A DNA stretch of 64,000 bases from Mixophyes australis (GCA_036250195.1 JAVHZZ010000005.1:183069448-183133447); one strand, 5' to 3'. Counted from the stretch's first letter, positions 1 to 13,219 are shown. Made by a program: numbers and translations. Notes: a model not told the origin generated them from the sequence alone.

Positions 1-3000
1 TGGAGGGAAATAGATCTATGTATCAAATGTAAATACTATTATTTTAATGTTGGGGTTGGAGGGAGAGCTAATTGTATAACGTGGATACTATTGATTTAAT
101 GCCGGTGCTGGTTAGAGTTTTCTAAATTTCATGTACCCATTTTTTCCCAAATTGGGCCTCCAACATTCCAGGATCCAGACACTCTGCAACTAAAGACACC
201 AGCAGCCACAGGTGGTGAAAGTGACAAGAACAGGTAGGAGAGACCAAGACAGTCTACAAACTGTCCTAAATCTGGTTGGGCGACTGTCCCACTTAGTCAG
301 GATTTGGTCAGACTACAAGGACAGATGGGAGGTATGTCCTGCTTCACACTGTACTGCTTGTGAAGGCAGAGCTGCGTGTACGTTACAGGAGTGCATACAG
401 TATTGTCTATGTATTTATTTAAAATTTGTCTAATAACCATATTACATCATAGGAGCCCCCCTGTCTTAAGTGCCCTGGGCCCCTCAAGCCTTAACCCAGC
501 TCTGGTTAGCAGGAGAAAGCTGGTAGTTGCTCCCAGTCTCGGGACAGGACACATGTTGTTTCGTTGTTTCTGCCATGGCGCAACCTGGGTGTCTATAGCG
601 GGAAGAAGAAAAGTGTGGAAGAGGGAGGGAGGAGAAAAATGGAGTGGGGGGTAGCAGTAGAAGCGGTACAGACAATATACTTTATGCTAGTTATTTAGCA
701 CATGATTATAGCTCGTTTTGAAGTTTTCAATGTTACAGCTCTTTTGCTTTGTATTTATAGCTCTTATGCGGTGTATATTGTGCATAGATTTTTTAACCGA
801 TGACTGCTAGTCAGGAGTTTATAGCCCTGGGGTATACGGTGGTCTTGGAGTGTTTATAGCTCTGATGCGGTAGCCTGGCTGAGCGGTTTCCTTGTTTGGC
901 AGTTGGAACACATATGCGTTCCAAATGCCGAACTTCCGGTATAGTTAGAGGAACGCACAGGCGCTGGTGCGTTCCACTGCTGGATATTGCCCCCCCCCCC
1001 CCAAGTGACACACAGCCACTAATCCACCTCTTGTGAGGGTTTAAAATAAATCAAAAAGAAAAGAAAAAGTGACTAAAATGGGTCCTGCTCCATCCAGTTT
1101 CCTCCCCAGCGCATCAAGATCATGTTTTACATTCTACTTGACATTGGTGCATTTTCATGTTTGTCACATACTCACAATGTGCGAATATCACAGAAAATAC
1201 ATATGTACCCAAACTCACACCATTCCTCAGTTTTAACATGATCACCACAAGCCCAGCATGCATGTGAATTTCTAGTACTATATCTCATCACGGAAACAAA
1301 TAACTTTTAAAATTAAAATGCATCTCTTCGTTCTGGAACCATAAAATTGTGACAGACCTCAATTAACTACACATAATTAATATACCTTTACTTGGAAGAA
1401 CTAGACAATTAAATTGTGTGGTCAAAAGTAATTATAGGGAGATTTTTTGCCATTATTTGTCCTATAAAATGTCTATAAAATAACATTACAAATGAAAGAA
1501 AAGTCTCAATAACAATATGAGTTATTCTCGGTAGAACATTGTGAAAACAATAAAACTTGTTTTGTTATAAGGGGGGGGAAAAATCACTCCACTTAAAGGG
1601 GTTAACGATTTTGTGTAACAAAAAATATCTCCATTTTTTTAAATATGTTGTTGAAAATAATATTTTATTCCTAATATACTGCTTAGCCGAAACGCATTCA
1701 TGTTTTAAAACTAAGATGAGATTGAGGGGACATTAGGACTGTCACTGTAATGTATCACGGTTGGTTTTTATGACTTTGTATTACTCTGGTAGAAAAGTAC
1801 ATGAAAATATGTTTTCCTGTATAAAGTGCTCCTGGAAGATGCAAAGGGCATATCATTGCACGTATAGGTCAAGTCAATTTCTCCACCACCTTTGAGGATA
1901 TGTAAAAAAAAGACCAGTTTACATCCCCATATCAGTGCCCGCTTCAGCCCTGCGCCTAGCCCTTGGAAAGCAATCAACGCCCTGATCCCTCCAGCTCCTA
2001 TAAGCTGCACAGCTGCTGCCATCTTGACCTGTAGATCCATTTTTTAAAAAAAAAAAATAGGCACATGATATCACACAATACCATCTGGGTTGTAGACCTG
2101 CAATTTTTGTAGCTTCATACATTAATTTTATTGTGTTGTTTCTCCTCTGTATGATTTTCTGATGCATTAACTACTTTTGCATTCAGATGTTGCAGTTGCT
2201 GTGTATAAAAAGCATTTGGTTGATAGCTAGATCTTTCTATATAGAGCAGAGGAAACAGTGACACCTGCAGGCCAGAAAATAATTTTACAGTAGTGCTGAG
2301 AACTTTTTAATGATGTGTCACATAGCAATGGTTGTACCCCTGTTTTAATCAGTGAGAGTAACTGTACAACTTATGCATGTGTAAAAAAACCAATGATGAA
2401 ATCCATTTAAATGGTTCTGGGTGTCCTCAAACTTCAACCCTCTATATAAACACCAGGCGTTTTACCAACAGTTAAGCATAGCAGTAGATCTATAACAATT
2501 ACTTGGTTAACAGCCAAGTAAAATATAGAAAGATCAGTTTGTTTAATTTCCAATTACATCATTCACATTTCTTACAGTTCGAATACCTGAAGAAATATAT
2601 GTGATTTTAAAGAGAAACATGAAACTTATCACTTGACATGGCATTGACCAGTTGGGTTCCAAAAACATGATGGGGAGGAAATAACAAACTAGGGAATCTA
2701 GCCAACTCCGTTATCTTGCTGGCTAAATATCCAGGAACTGAGGGTTGCAATCGTATATGTGGATTTGCTGTAAAACCGTTTCATATTTAGGTGGTGAGCA
2801 AATTAGAAGGCGTCCTGCCAAGATAGGCCTGCAAAGTACATAATGATATGAATGCTGGACGTCTGGTGCACAGCAGAGGAAGTTATATGTCTTACGTTCA
2901 TTCAAAATACCTCATGTGGATTGTTTTTTTCCGGATTCCTGGGAAGTCTGCAGAATATAAGAAGAATATCAGGAACTGTTTTCTAACACATTTACTGGGC

Positions 3001-3591
3001 AGATTATGGCTTTCCAAATTCACTTATTCAGGAAATGATGTGAGCATGTCATTGTTAGAGGATGGAGACAGCAGCAATTGGTTACAATGAAACATACATA
3101 TGTATTGTAGGAAAAGAAATGAAATAAGATTTAAAGTACTTGCTACAATGTCTAGACAGATTTCTGGCAAGAAATAAATTACATAGCATTTGGAACTGAT
3201 AGCCACTTCCCCAGTGGAGAAAATGATGTTGCTATTTTGCTCTTTGCAGATTGAGATACAGATTTAGTTCTGCTGAACCAGGATGCAGAATGTCATTATT
3301 TCACAATATGGATTACAAGCAAAGAAAGGTTTCTTCACAAGTTCTTTGTGTAAACCGTACATGCTTAATCAAATGGAGGCAGGGGTATGAAACGTGCCTG
3401 GATTGACATTTGCCAAATTACATTTGTATTATTTCTCAGTTTAGTCTACCATGTTTCTATAGCTGCCATTTCTTCATAAATATCTATATTTGGTGCTATT
3501 TTTTGGCACTTTTTTTGGCAAAAACACACTTAAAAACACAATGGAAGATCTTTCATAGAGGTGCATCGCATCTATATATGTACAACTGCAT
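1..3591. other. Downstream flank, no gene recognised
   Basis: No exon or RNA gene was recognised here. The stretch is AT-rich, with short homopolymers such as a C run near 990-1003 and an A run near 2046-2058. Positions 430-520 resemble the edge of an unclassified dispersed repeat. Small ORFs are no longer than chance would give. In human, TXNDC5 follows BLOC1S5 on the same strand, so it might be expected on this side, but no thioredoxin-type exon could be seen. Confidence 0.6.
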
Positions 3592-3951
3592 ATCATCATC
3601 ATCATCATCACCATTTTATTATACAGCGCCACTGATTCCGCAGCGCTGTACAGAGAACTCACTGACATCAGTCCCTGCCCCATCTAAGCTTACATTCCCT
3701 AACATACACACACAGACAGACATACAGACAGACAGAGAGAGAGAGAGAGACTAGGGTCAATTTTGATAGCAGCCAATTAACCTACCAGTATGTTTTTGGA
3801 GTGTGGGAGGAAACCGGAGCACCTGGAGGAAACCCACGCAAACACGGGGAGAACATACAAACTCCACGCAGATCAGGCCATGGTTGGAAATTGAACTCAT
3901 GATCCCAGTGCTGTAAGGCAGAAGTGCTAACCACTTAGCCACCGTGCTGCC
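3592..3951 (-). repeat. tRNA-derived SINE with L2-like tail
   Basis: Read on the minus strand, the head (3951 to about 3923) starts GGCAGCACGGTGGCTAAGTG and resembles a tRNA A-box region. A B-box-like GAGTTCAATTTCC follows at about 3899-3887. A conserved central part (about 3870-3790) follows, then a GA/CA-rich stretch near 3700-3752. The tail reads GCGCTGCGGAATCAG and ends in a (GAT)n microsatellite at 3592-3612. The tail resembles the 3' ends of the L2 elements elsewhere in this window, as expected if the SINE borrows L2 machinery. A 5'-truncated relative lies at 31491-31712. Confidence 0.7.
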
Positions 3952-4063
3952 CCATATACAGATACATACCCCTATTTACTGCATTCATTATCTATCTGCA
4001 CATCAGAGGTGTGAGATCATTGCAGTTGTCAAAAGCACAGGTCGTGCACACATGACAATAACC

Positions 4064-4625
4064 CATACTTGCCAACTCTCCCTGAATGTGGAGACTCCCT
4101 GAAATAGGGGTGATCTCCCTCACTTCCTGAAGAGTCTGGCATTCTCCCTGATGCTGAGCCAGTACAAGACGTGGTTGGCTTTGCCATCTGTGGCATGATG
4201 ACACAGTGCAGAAATTGTGTCCTATGTCCATGTATTGATACCTATGATGGAAGTGGCCATTTTCATGGAGACCAAGATTTAATCTAAGACTGACAGGTAA
4301 GACAACATGACTTCAGTAATGGAGACATAAATGTAAAAGACAGTTCAGTCTCTAGAGATTCATTAGCTGCTTTTCTTTAACACATAGTTGCCTACTCTCC
4401 TGGAATGTCCCGGATACTCCCGCATTTCTTGGGAGACCTCCTGGGTGAGCAGGGCAACCTCCCCGTTCTCGACCCCCCAATAGATAAGTGGTGGGGGCAT
4501 GGCTTAATGACGCATATATCGCATCATCTTAGCCTGCTGTAATTGGCCAAAATTGTGACAACCGGGGGGTGGGGCCAAAATTATGAGATTCATCAAGTTG
4601 GCGAGTACGCAATACCCCCACCAAG
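4064..4625. repeat. Two neighbouring copies of one dispersed repeat family
   Basis: Segments 4064-4255 and 4386-4625 both open with a 'tgccaactctcc / tgcctactctcc' type terminus followed by paired 'gagactccc'-like words. Both look like decayed short non-autonomous elements of one family. No clean target-site duplication could be placed, so the class is unassigned. Confidence 0.4.
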
Positions 4626-6502
4626 CACCGCTTACTAGCAAATTTGACCAGAGCCCTTAATTCATTTTGACTTATTTGTTTTTCTGGTAATATATTTGTT
4701 TGGCAATTCATATCCTCCTAAAAGTTAGAAGACATAGTGGCTACTTCCAGTGACAGAAATTTGAATTTCCCTTTCTTACATACACCGGTTTACATCTGCA
4801 TATATATACATATTGTGCATTGCTTTTGGTGTATTGATACCTACATAGACTTCATTAAAAAACAATGTAAAAGTAATGAGTGCTATCACCTACGAGATGG
4901 GATATGTTTCAGGATATTCTATTAATCCCCAAAAATCTAAAAAGCTCTGCAAAATAATCACCATCTTATATGTGCATCTAACTTATTCCTGATCCTTTAA
5001 ATATGCAGAATCTATACCACAGTAGCTAGGAATACCCAGGTGCCCATCATACCATGCAAAATGTATTCACTCTGCACAAATCCATGGACAGTTGCTTATA
5101 AACAGGTGCATTTCACACAAATACACATACAGACGTACGTAGGAACCTCTTATGCTGCACTTCAGGGTAGAAAAGGAGAATTAGTACTTATTTTGGAACA
5201 AGACACACTTAATGGGACATCTCACCTTTACTTACATACTGTCAGTCAGTTACATGTATGTATTCTTATTATATTTAGGTGACAAAAAATTCCTTTACTT
5301 TTGGAGGTTCTCAGAAAAGTCAAGGGCCTTAAAAAAAAAGCTAAGAAGGCTACATATGGCATGCAGACTACCACTGGGATAGCCCCGAATTGGCAAACAA
5401 AAACTGAAGACTAAGAACACTAATGATTTGTCAGCTTGTTCTGTCTGCAAGAACTTCAGTAAATAGATCTGTTTATCTGATGGAAGAAGCACTGGTTACT
5501 GTCTATCTGATGGCATCCTCACACAGATATGTGACTATGATGTTCATTTCAATCACAAACTTGGTAGCTCTGAACTAGGTCATTGACAATGTAATAATTC
5601 ATATGGTCTGCTGGCACAAGAGTCCACTATAAAGTCCAACGGACACCTGTTGCTAAGTTAAAAGGTTGTGTTGGTATCAGTTAGGAAACTGACTCTTGTT
5701 TAGAATGGCATGCACAATGTTTAATACACTGTAGTACAGCACACTGAGTCTAATAGTCAATGCTAAAGAAAGGTATCAAACCATTTTAGTTAAAAAAATG
5801 ACAAGAGAACCTAATAGAGGTATTGAAAATTATATAGATATATATTTTTTTTGTAAAAAAAATCATTGATGTTATTCAACTCCTCTGTGATCATGCACAG
5901 TTTAATAACCAATTTCTCAGCAAACTATACTTCTAGTACACTGTGATTCCCTGTAAACTTTGTAGTAAGTCACACAAAACCAAGTGCAATACAAAGTCAC
6001 ACAGGTAAGATAGCCGTGTCCTAGAGTACTACAGATAAATAGAATTACAATAATGTCGGCAATAATATGCCAGCTATAATAAAATTGTATTTGTAATACA
6101 CACAACAGGGTCACAGTTTTGCACTTTTTTACTTGAGAATGTAAATTTTACTGGCATAGAAATATGCATTTCATTACTAGGTATGAATACCAATTTGCAT
6201 CCATATGTACATGTGTACATATTTTAGCATTGTTGCCGTTTACACTTTGTGTAAGATGAATACATTTAGGTCCTGTACACATAAGAGTAGCATGACCCCT
6301 GGAGATGCACCCTAATGACTTGGACGCATCCCCAGATACGATTTTTAGGAGGCATATCTTTTGCAGGTACTGGAGACCTGGTGCAATATGTGCTAATGAT
6401 GATGACACCAGCAGCACAATCAAGCTGCTACTGATGGGCTGCTTGCATATTGAGGCCATTAGCTGATAGTGCTTCATTCATTAGTGTCGCAACTATATTA
6501 TA
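4626..6502. other. Intergenic, nothing recognised
   Basis: AT-rich unique-looking sequence. No exon, RNA gene or transposon terminus was recognised. Confidence 0.5.
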
Positions 6503-6504
6503 TA

Positions 6505-7852
6505 CAGTCAAGTCCATAAATATTGGGACATCGACACAATTCTCATATTTTGGGCTCTATACACCACCACAATGGATTTGAAATTAATCAAACAAGATGT
6601 ACTTTACCTGCAGACTTTCAGCTCTAATTTGAGGGAATTTACATCCAAATAAGGTGAACGGTGTAGGAATTACAACGGTTTCTATATGTGCCTCCCACTT
6701 TTTAAGGGACCAAAAGTAATGGGACAAACTAAACAATCCTTGGACTAACTTTCACTTGTTTCAATACTGTGTTGCAAATCCTTTGCAGTCAATTACAGCC
6801 TGAAGTCTGGAAGGCATAGACATCACCAGGCGCTGGGTTTCATCCCTGGTGATGCTCTGCCAGGCCTCTACTGCAAATGTCTTCAGTTCCTGCTTGTTCT
6901 TGGGGCATTTTCCCTTCAGTTTTGTCTTCATCAAGTGAAATGCATGCTCAATTGGATTCAGGTCAGGTGATTGACATGGCCATTGCATAACATCCCACTT
7001 GTTAGCCTTAAAAAACTCTTTGGTTGCTTTTGTAGTATGCTTCGGGTCATTGTCCATCTGCACTGTGAAACGCCGTCCAATGAGTTCTGAAGCATTTGAC
7101 TGAATATGAGCAGATAATATTGCCCGAAACACTTCAGAATTCATCCTGCTGCTTTTGTCAGCAGTCACATCATCAATAAATACAAGGGAACCAGGTCCAT
7201 TGGCAGCCATACATGCCCACACCATGACACTACCACCACCATGCTTCACTGATGAGGTGGTATGTTTTGGATCATGAGCAGTTCCTCTCCTTCTCCATAC
7301 TCTTCTCTTCCCATCACTCTGGTGCAAGTTGATCTTTGTCTCATCTGTCCATGGGATGTTGTTCCAGAACTGTAATGGCTTTTTTAGAAGTTGTTTGCTA
7401 AACTCTAATCTGGTCTTCCTGTTTTTGTGGCTCACAAATGGTTTACATCTTGTGGTGAACCCTCTATATTCACTCTTGTGAAGTCTTCTCTTGATTGTTG
7501 ACTTTAACACATATACACCTACCTCCTGGAGAGTGTTCTTGATTTGGCCAACTGTTGTGAAGGGGTTTTTCTTCACCAGTGAAAAAATTCTTCTATCATC
7601 CACCACAGTTGTTTTCCGTGGTCTTCCGGGTCTTTTGGTGTTGCTGAGCTCTCCTGTGTGTTCTTTCTTTTTAAGAATGTTCCAAACAGTTGATTTGGTC
7701 ACACCTAATGTTTTTGCTATCTCTCTGATGGGTTTGTTTTGATTGTTCAGCCTAATGATGTCTTGCTTCACTGATAGTGACACCTCTTTGGATCTCATAT
7801 TGAGAGTCGACAGCAATAGATTCCAAATGCAAATGTCACACCTAGAATCATA
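6505..7852 (-). mobile_element. Tc1-type transposon, one TIR missing
   Basis: The 3' terminus relative to the transposase begins at 6505 with CAGTCAAGTCCATAAATATT, next to a TA dinucleotide (6503-6504) as expected for Tc1/mariner insertions. Terminal and subterminal sequence fills 6505-6735, and the transposase gene follows on the minus strand. Beyond the start codon, element-like sequence continues only to about 7852 and then gives way to a local tandem repeat. No matching inverted terminus was found up to 8130. The element therefore appears to have lost its promoter-side end. A shorter copy of the same family lies at 48447-48950. Confidence 0.85.
6761..7798 (-). CDS. Tc1-family transposase, uninterrupted frame
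   Basis: This 345-residue protein would cut and rejoin DNA at the element's terminal inverted repeats. An N-terminal paired-like helix-turn-helix region (about residues 4-50) precedes a GRPR AT-hook-like motif (58-61). The DDE catalytic core follows: D152 in WTDET, D249 in QMDNDPKHT and E284 in [11 protein letters not shown]. The 34-residue spacing between the second and third acidic residues is the D34E pattern of Tc1. The length is normal for the family and no stop or frameshift interrupts it. The open frame can be extended upstream with a TTG, but ATG at 7798 (MRSKEVSL) is the usual start. One terminal inverted repeat is missing, so this copy cannot be mobilised normally. An intact frame does not prove activity. 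Confidence 0.9.
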   Translation of the reverse strand: MRSKEVSLSVKQDIIRLNNQNKPIREIAKTLGVTKSTVWNILKKKEHTGELSNTKRPGRPRKTTVVDDRRIFSLVKKNPFTTVGQIKNTLQEVGVYVLKSTIKRRLHKSEYRGFTTRCKPFVSHKNRKTRLEFSKQLLKKPLQFWNNIPWTDETKINLHQSDGKRRVWRRRGTAHDPKHTTSSVKHGGGSVMVWACMAANGPGSLVFIDDVTADKSSRMNSEVFRAILSAHIQSNASELIGRRFTVQMDNDPKHTTKATKEFFKANKWDVMQWPCQSPDLNPIEHAFHLMKTKLKGKCPKNKQELKTFAVEAWQSITRDETQRLVMSMPSRLQAVIDCKGFATQY

Positions 7853-8120
7853 TATACAGAGTATACATAGTGTATACAGATTAGTTAGCCTGAGTATACA
7901 GGTGTATACAGATTAGTTAGCCTGACATATACATGGCAAAGAAATACAGCTGTGTTTTCAGTTGGAAAGATCTTGAGATATGTGCACTTCAAAACACACA
8001 CACATTTTATGTGGAGAAATATTTAGTCTGGTTGATGCAACAATTCTGTTAAAAACCAATGGACAAGTTCATTTTATCACATAACATCACATCACATAAC
8101 ATCACATCACATAACATCAC
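7853..8120. repeat. Short tandem repeats beside the Tc1 breakpoint
   Basis: A roughly 32-bp unit containing TGTATACAGATTAGTTAGCC occurs twice (from 7871 and from 7903). Three perfect tandem copies of a 15-mer, ATCACATAACATCAC, occupy 8076-8120. The first repeat starts where Tc1 homology stops, so local rearrangement may have removed the transposon end. Confidence 0.7.
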
Positions 8121-8802
8121 TGATGCTTATTTGCTGCACCCAACTCTAGAGCTTTTTACATTACACCCTCATATGATCATTTAAATTCCACAAGGTTTCG
8201 CAAAAAATATATTTTCACACAACCCTATTTGGCTCTTGATTGACATCATCATTAGCTTTCTTTTGTTAAGAAAGTTCAAGACTGGTACAACACATTAATA
8301 ATCAGCTTTGCAGCCGAAACTCAATCTTATTGTCTAGGTGATTGTTGTCAATATCCTAGATAAATCTCATTTGGGGCCATTATTGGGATTGGTAAAAAAA
8401 AATTGTGTATTTACTTTCTTTTGTCTATTAGTCTGTCTAAAGTGAGAAACATGCAAATTACTTATTGAAAGCAAACAAAAAGGGAGTTAGAACCAATCAG
8501 GACGACAATGCATATCATTCACAAGAGCTAATATAATGTACACATTGCACAACAAACATCAATGCCTGTTGAATGATCAGGTCTAGGCTATGGTCTCCTC
8601 CCACATTAACACAATTTTTCACTCTGCAACGAACCTGAACTCTTCTCTGACTCTTTTATTGCTCTTTCCAGCGCCTTCCCCAGCACACATGCACTATTGT
8701 AGGCCAATGAGGCGCACACAAATATTCTGGAATTTACTGACAACTGACAATATTGTTTATATGTTCTTCCATTTTACATGACATCTACCTTTATTATATA
8801 CG
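8121..8802. other. Intergenic, nothing recognised
   Basis: No exon or mobile-element terminus was recognised. Confidence 0.5.
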
Positions 8803-9806
8803 GACATTGACACGATAGCATCCTACAGTTGCTGCAGATTTGTCAGACACACATATCCCGCTTCACCACATCCTGAAGGTGCTCTATTGTATTAAAATCT
8901 GGTGGCTGTGGAGGACATTTGAGTACAATGAACTCCTTGTCATGTTCGTGGAACCAGCTTGAGATGACATATGCTTTCTGACATAGCATATTATCCTGCT
9001 GGAAGTAGACATTAGAAGATGGTAGACTGTGGCCATGAAGGTATGCACATAGACAGCACCAATACTCAGGTAGGCTGAGGCATTTAAACGATGCTTAGAT
9101 GAAATTAAGGGGCCTAATGTGTGTCAAGAAAACACCATTACACCACCAACAACAACCTGCACAGTTGACACAAGGCAAGATGGATCCATGGATTCATGTT
9201 GTTTACACCAAATTCTGACCATACCATTTCCATGTCACAGCAGAAATTGATTTGACAGATCAAGCAACATTTTTCCAATGTTCAACCTTCCAGTTTTGAC
9301 GAGCCTATGCCCACTTTAGTTTACAGTTTTCTTAGCTGACAGGAGTGGAACCTGGTGTGGTCTTCTGCTGCTGTAGTCCATCCACTTCAAGGCTCAACGT
9401 GCTGTGCGTTCAAAGATGCTTTCTGCATATCACTGTTGTAATACATAGTTATTTGAGTAATTGTCTCCTTATCAGCTTGAACCAGTCTGGCCATTCTCCT
9501 TTGACCTCTCTCATTAACAAGGCTTTTTTGCACACAAAACTGACACTCACTGGGTGTTTTTTTATTTTGTGCAGACTGTTATACATGAAAATGTCAGGAG
9601 ATTAGCAATTTCTGGTAAACTCAAACCACCTAATGTGGTACAAACAAGCATTGGTCAAAGTCACTTAGATAACATTTCTTCCCCATTCTGGTGTTTGGTC
9701 TGAACAACAATTGAACCTCTTGACCATGTATGTATGCTTTTAAGCACTGAGTTAGTGCCAAATGATTGGCTGATTAGATATTTGCATTCATGAACAGTTG
9801 TACCTA
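8803..9806 (-). pseudogene. Decayed Tc1/mariner transposase, second family
   Basis: The minus strand carries a degraded copy of a Tc1-like transposon family that is widespread in fish and amphibians. Translation around 8960-8860 gives a recognisable catalytic block with PPDFNTIEHLQDVV, equivalent to the family's [10 protein letters not shown] segment with its acidic residue kept. Upstream portions to about 9690 still read as fragments of the helix-turn-helix and the first catalytic region, in shifting frames with stops. No clear terminal repeats or TA duplication could be placed. It is clearly non-coding today and of a different lineage from the element at 6505-7852. Confidence 0.75.
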
Positions 9807-10513
9807 AGAAATGTACTACATTCAACACTCATTAACAGTGTACATAATAATGTCTGCTCTCTTACTGGATGTCATGTATTCATACCTGTGGATCTATAAT
9901 AATGGTGAACAAGACAAGACTTTTGCAACAGGAACTTTTGCTTGAAGTTTTACTGCAAGATTAAGAGACTAGCTTAAAAGCAACACAAAACCGCTTCCTA
10001 TATTAAGATTTAAAGTAAAAACATAATACAGTACATTGATAATTGTGTAATCTATGAACCATTGTCTACACAAACACTACACACAAACTAAAATAAATTC
10101 ACAGGAATTAAAATTTAACTAGCATTTTTATTACACTTTGTATGGATACACAAGCAGGGGCATGTGGGAGCAATACATACAATGCCTTTAGAAAATCATC
10201 ATACCCTGTCAAAATCATTACCTTTTGTACATTAAACCATGCAAATTGAAAAAAATGAAAACTTTTTCCAGCTGTATTTACACATACTGTAGTTAACATT
10301 TACAAGAATTATTAACAATATAATTTTATGACTAAAATGTCTGTTTTGTATAAGTGATCATACCCTTAAAGTAACAATTATAAACTTGTTCATGTACAAC
10401 CAATTACCTTCCAGACCACACAACAGCCACCACATGACATCAATTGTAATGGTTTTGATTTCTTCAGAATAAAACCAGTTGTTCCTTGAGGATTCCACTA
10501 CTAGTAGACTAAC
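9807..10513. other. Intergenic, nothing recognised
   Basis: AT-rich sequence with no recognised exon or repeat terminus. Confidence 0.5.
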
Positions 10514-10521
10514 TACTAGAC

Positions 10522-10668
10522 CAGTGTTGGCTAACCTGTGACACTCCAGGTGTTGTGAAACTACAAGTGCCAGCATGCTTTGCCAATATATAGCAGCTTA
10601 TTGCTGGAAGGGTATGCTGGGACTTGTAGTTTCACAACACCTGGAGTGTCACAGATTAGCCAACACTG
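10522..10668. mobile_element. 147-bp hAT-type MITE
   Basis: The ends are inverted repeats: CAGTGTTGGCTAA at 10522 and its complement ending at 10668. The inverted arms extend about 60 bp each, through the GACACTCCAGGTGTTGTGAA segment. Flanking 8-bp direct repeats TACTAGAC (10514-10521) and TACTAGAT (10669-10676) differ at one position. An 8-bp duplication with a CAG-type terminus fits the hAT superfamily. There is no coding capacity. Confidence 0.88.
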
Positions 10669-10676
10669 TACTAGAT

Positions 10677-11596
10677 GAAAGTTGTGGAAAGGCACAAATT
10701 AGGAGGATACAAAAACATTTCATCTCATAAGCATTACACAAAGCTGCCCTGTATGTCAGGGTGGCAAGAAAGAAGCCTCTTTCTTAAAAGTGCCACACTC
10801 AATCTCGTTTGCGCTTTGCAAAAAAGCACTTTGAAAATTCTGATGCCATGTGGAAAAGGGTTGTATGGTCAGATGAGAACAAGACAGACAGAACTCCACA
10901 CACTATGTTTGGCTACTGTGGAGCATGGTGGTGACAACATTATGTTGTGGGGATGTTTCTCTTCAGCAGGGACTGGGCGATTGGTCAGGATGGAAGGGAA
11001 AATGTATGCTGCCAAGTACACCATAAATTCTTGAGAAAATATGCGACCCTCTGCTAGACATCTGAAGATTGGCAGATGGTTCACCTTCCAACAACAACAA
11101 CACTACACAAACTGCCAAGAAACCAACACAGTGGCTTAAGCAAAGGTAGGTGAATGTCCTTGACTGCCAAGTCAAAGCCCTGACTTAAATTTGATAGAAA
11201 ATCTGTGGAAAGACTTGAAGAGCAGTCCATCGCTGTTCACCGCGTAGTATGACTGAACTTAAACAATTCTGAATGGAAGAATGGGCTAATATTCTCTAAT
11301 CTAGTAGGTGCACAAACCTGGCAGAGACATATCCAAACAGACTGATTGCTGTAATTACAGCATAAGGTGGCATAAGGTAGTAGGGGACTGATCACTTTTC
11401 CAACCCTGTTCTAGTTTTTCATGTTTTATTTATTTTTAGAACAGTTGCCTTTTTTTCCCCATTGGTCAAATGTTGCAACGTGAAATGTGTAAATTAAGCT
11501 GAAAAAAGTTTGATTTAACTTACTTCAATTTCCATGGTGTAATGTGACAAAAAGGTAATGGTTTTCACAGGATATGATTATTTTCTATAGGCACTG
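10677..11596 (+). pseudogene. Decayed Tc1 transposase, third family
   Basis: A plus-strand fragment starts inside the transposase. The longest open piece (about 10675-11034) contains VEHGGDNIMLWGCFSSAGTG, equivalent to the Tc1 segment GGGSIMVWGCF. Further on, broken frames read GRWFTFQQ and SQSPDLNLIENLWKDLK (about 11160-11215), the third catalytic block with its acidic residue. The 3' non-coding end runs to TATAGGCACTG at 11596, followed by TA. The 5' part of the element is absent, and stops and frameshifts are numerous. Confidence 0.8.
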
Positions 11597-11785
11597 TAAT
11601 TGCTTCATTAAAACAGTGCATGTGGGATGCTTGTGTGTCGAGTTAAATGCATGCGTACTTCGTCCACGCTGGTTGTGATGGCTCTGCTTGGCTTGTGGTG
11701 TTGCTCAGCTTGTGATTGGTTGAGCGCTGAGTGCTTACTGACATGTGTTGGCGTGTTCGGCACCTTTTTTCTTACAAAAAAAGCA

Positions 11786-11900
<115 letters not shown>

Positions 11901-13204
11901 TTATACTCTATACTGCGCATACACCAGCCCCCACAGTAGTTATACGCCTGTTTGCAAGGGTAGGTGCTTGAACCATACAAACTTAACACTACAACACTAA
12001 CGTATTTTCATGCTTACACATACACGCTATTAAATGCATACAGTTACACTTGTACACAGATGAGCACAATAGCACACATACAAATACACAAAATATTAGA
12101 CACTCAGAAATAGCTCTAGTATGGTACAGTAAACATGTGTAAGTAAAGAAGCACTGTTGGTGCAGTATGAATAAATAACTGTGCAAGGAGAGAACTTCCT
12201 CTGGGACTGCTCTCCCTTATGCAGAGAAAAAAATTGTTCTACATTACATCATTCCATGCTTAACCTTGATTCACGCAGTCTCTTTTCTTTGCATTCAGCA
12301 ATATATTATTTGCACAGCTTACATTTTATGTATAGTGATGTAGATGTTGTTTATAGCAACATGCATTTTAGATTTAGTGGTCCTTCAACAGTAAACCAAG
12401 TACTTCTGGTCCTATATCAATCATAGATTGCTCCTGAGACTGTTAAAATATTGGAAGCTAAACCATATTCTAATAGACCTATTTACAATTATGTTAAATT
12501 TGTAGCTGAAGAAGCAAATCCATTGACGTAACTACCCATAAAATAGTCGATTTTGCTTAAGAACACAAAAATCTAAGTAGGCTGAAAGTTTGAATATCAT
12601 ACACATACGTTTCCACTCTTCTGCATGATTGCATTTGTCTTGTGAAAATAAAATAAGGTAGAAGTGCAGAAAGAAGCAGCACAAAACCCCTTTAATGTCC
12701 CTGATGTAGAAGACATGGAATTACGTCATCCTGTGAAAGGCCCATTGTACTGCTTCCAACAAGTAACACATCTTTGGGGAAGGTCTGTTATAGTCATAGC
12801 CACTTTCTTTTCCACCCATCAGGTACAAATATCTCAGATGCAGTGACCAGCATTCCAACACGTTTTAGCGATGGCGAACTCCTTTTTCAGGCCAGTAACG
12901 CAGCAATGATTGATGATACTTCAGACCGACAGTAGCGGATAGGGAAGCTTGGCTGCAGTTCAGTGTTATTGTAAGAAATCTCAAATATTTATTCCATCTC
13001 CTGCACTCACTGTAATCACATTTTCACCATGTTGCCAGGAAGGGAGCTTTGACATGCAGCCATAAATTGACACAGGCTTCCATTGTTGCACTTATGCTAT
13101 TGACAACACTGAAATAATATGAAATCGTTATATATTTTCCTACCTGCACAAGGACGACTAAAATGTCATTATAAATGCAAGACTCTTAAAAACATCCTTT
13201 CATT
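11901..13204. other. Downstream flank, nothing recognised
   Basis: No exon, RNA gene or mobile-element terminus was recognised between the microsatellite and the candidate poly(A) site of BLOC1S5. Confidence 0.5.
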
Positions 13205-13219
13205 ATTGCATTTAATATG

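Noticed and set aside
212..675. Small ORFs on both strands near the left edge
   Set aside because: They are short, overlapping on opposite strands, lack recognisable domains and are embedded in repeat-like sequence.
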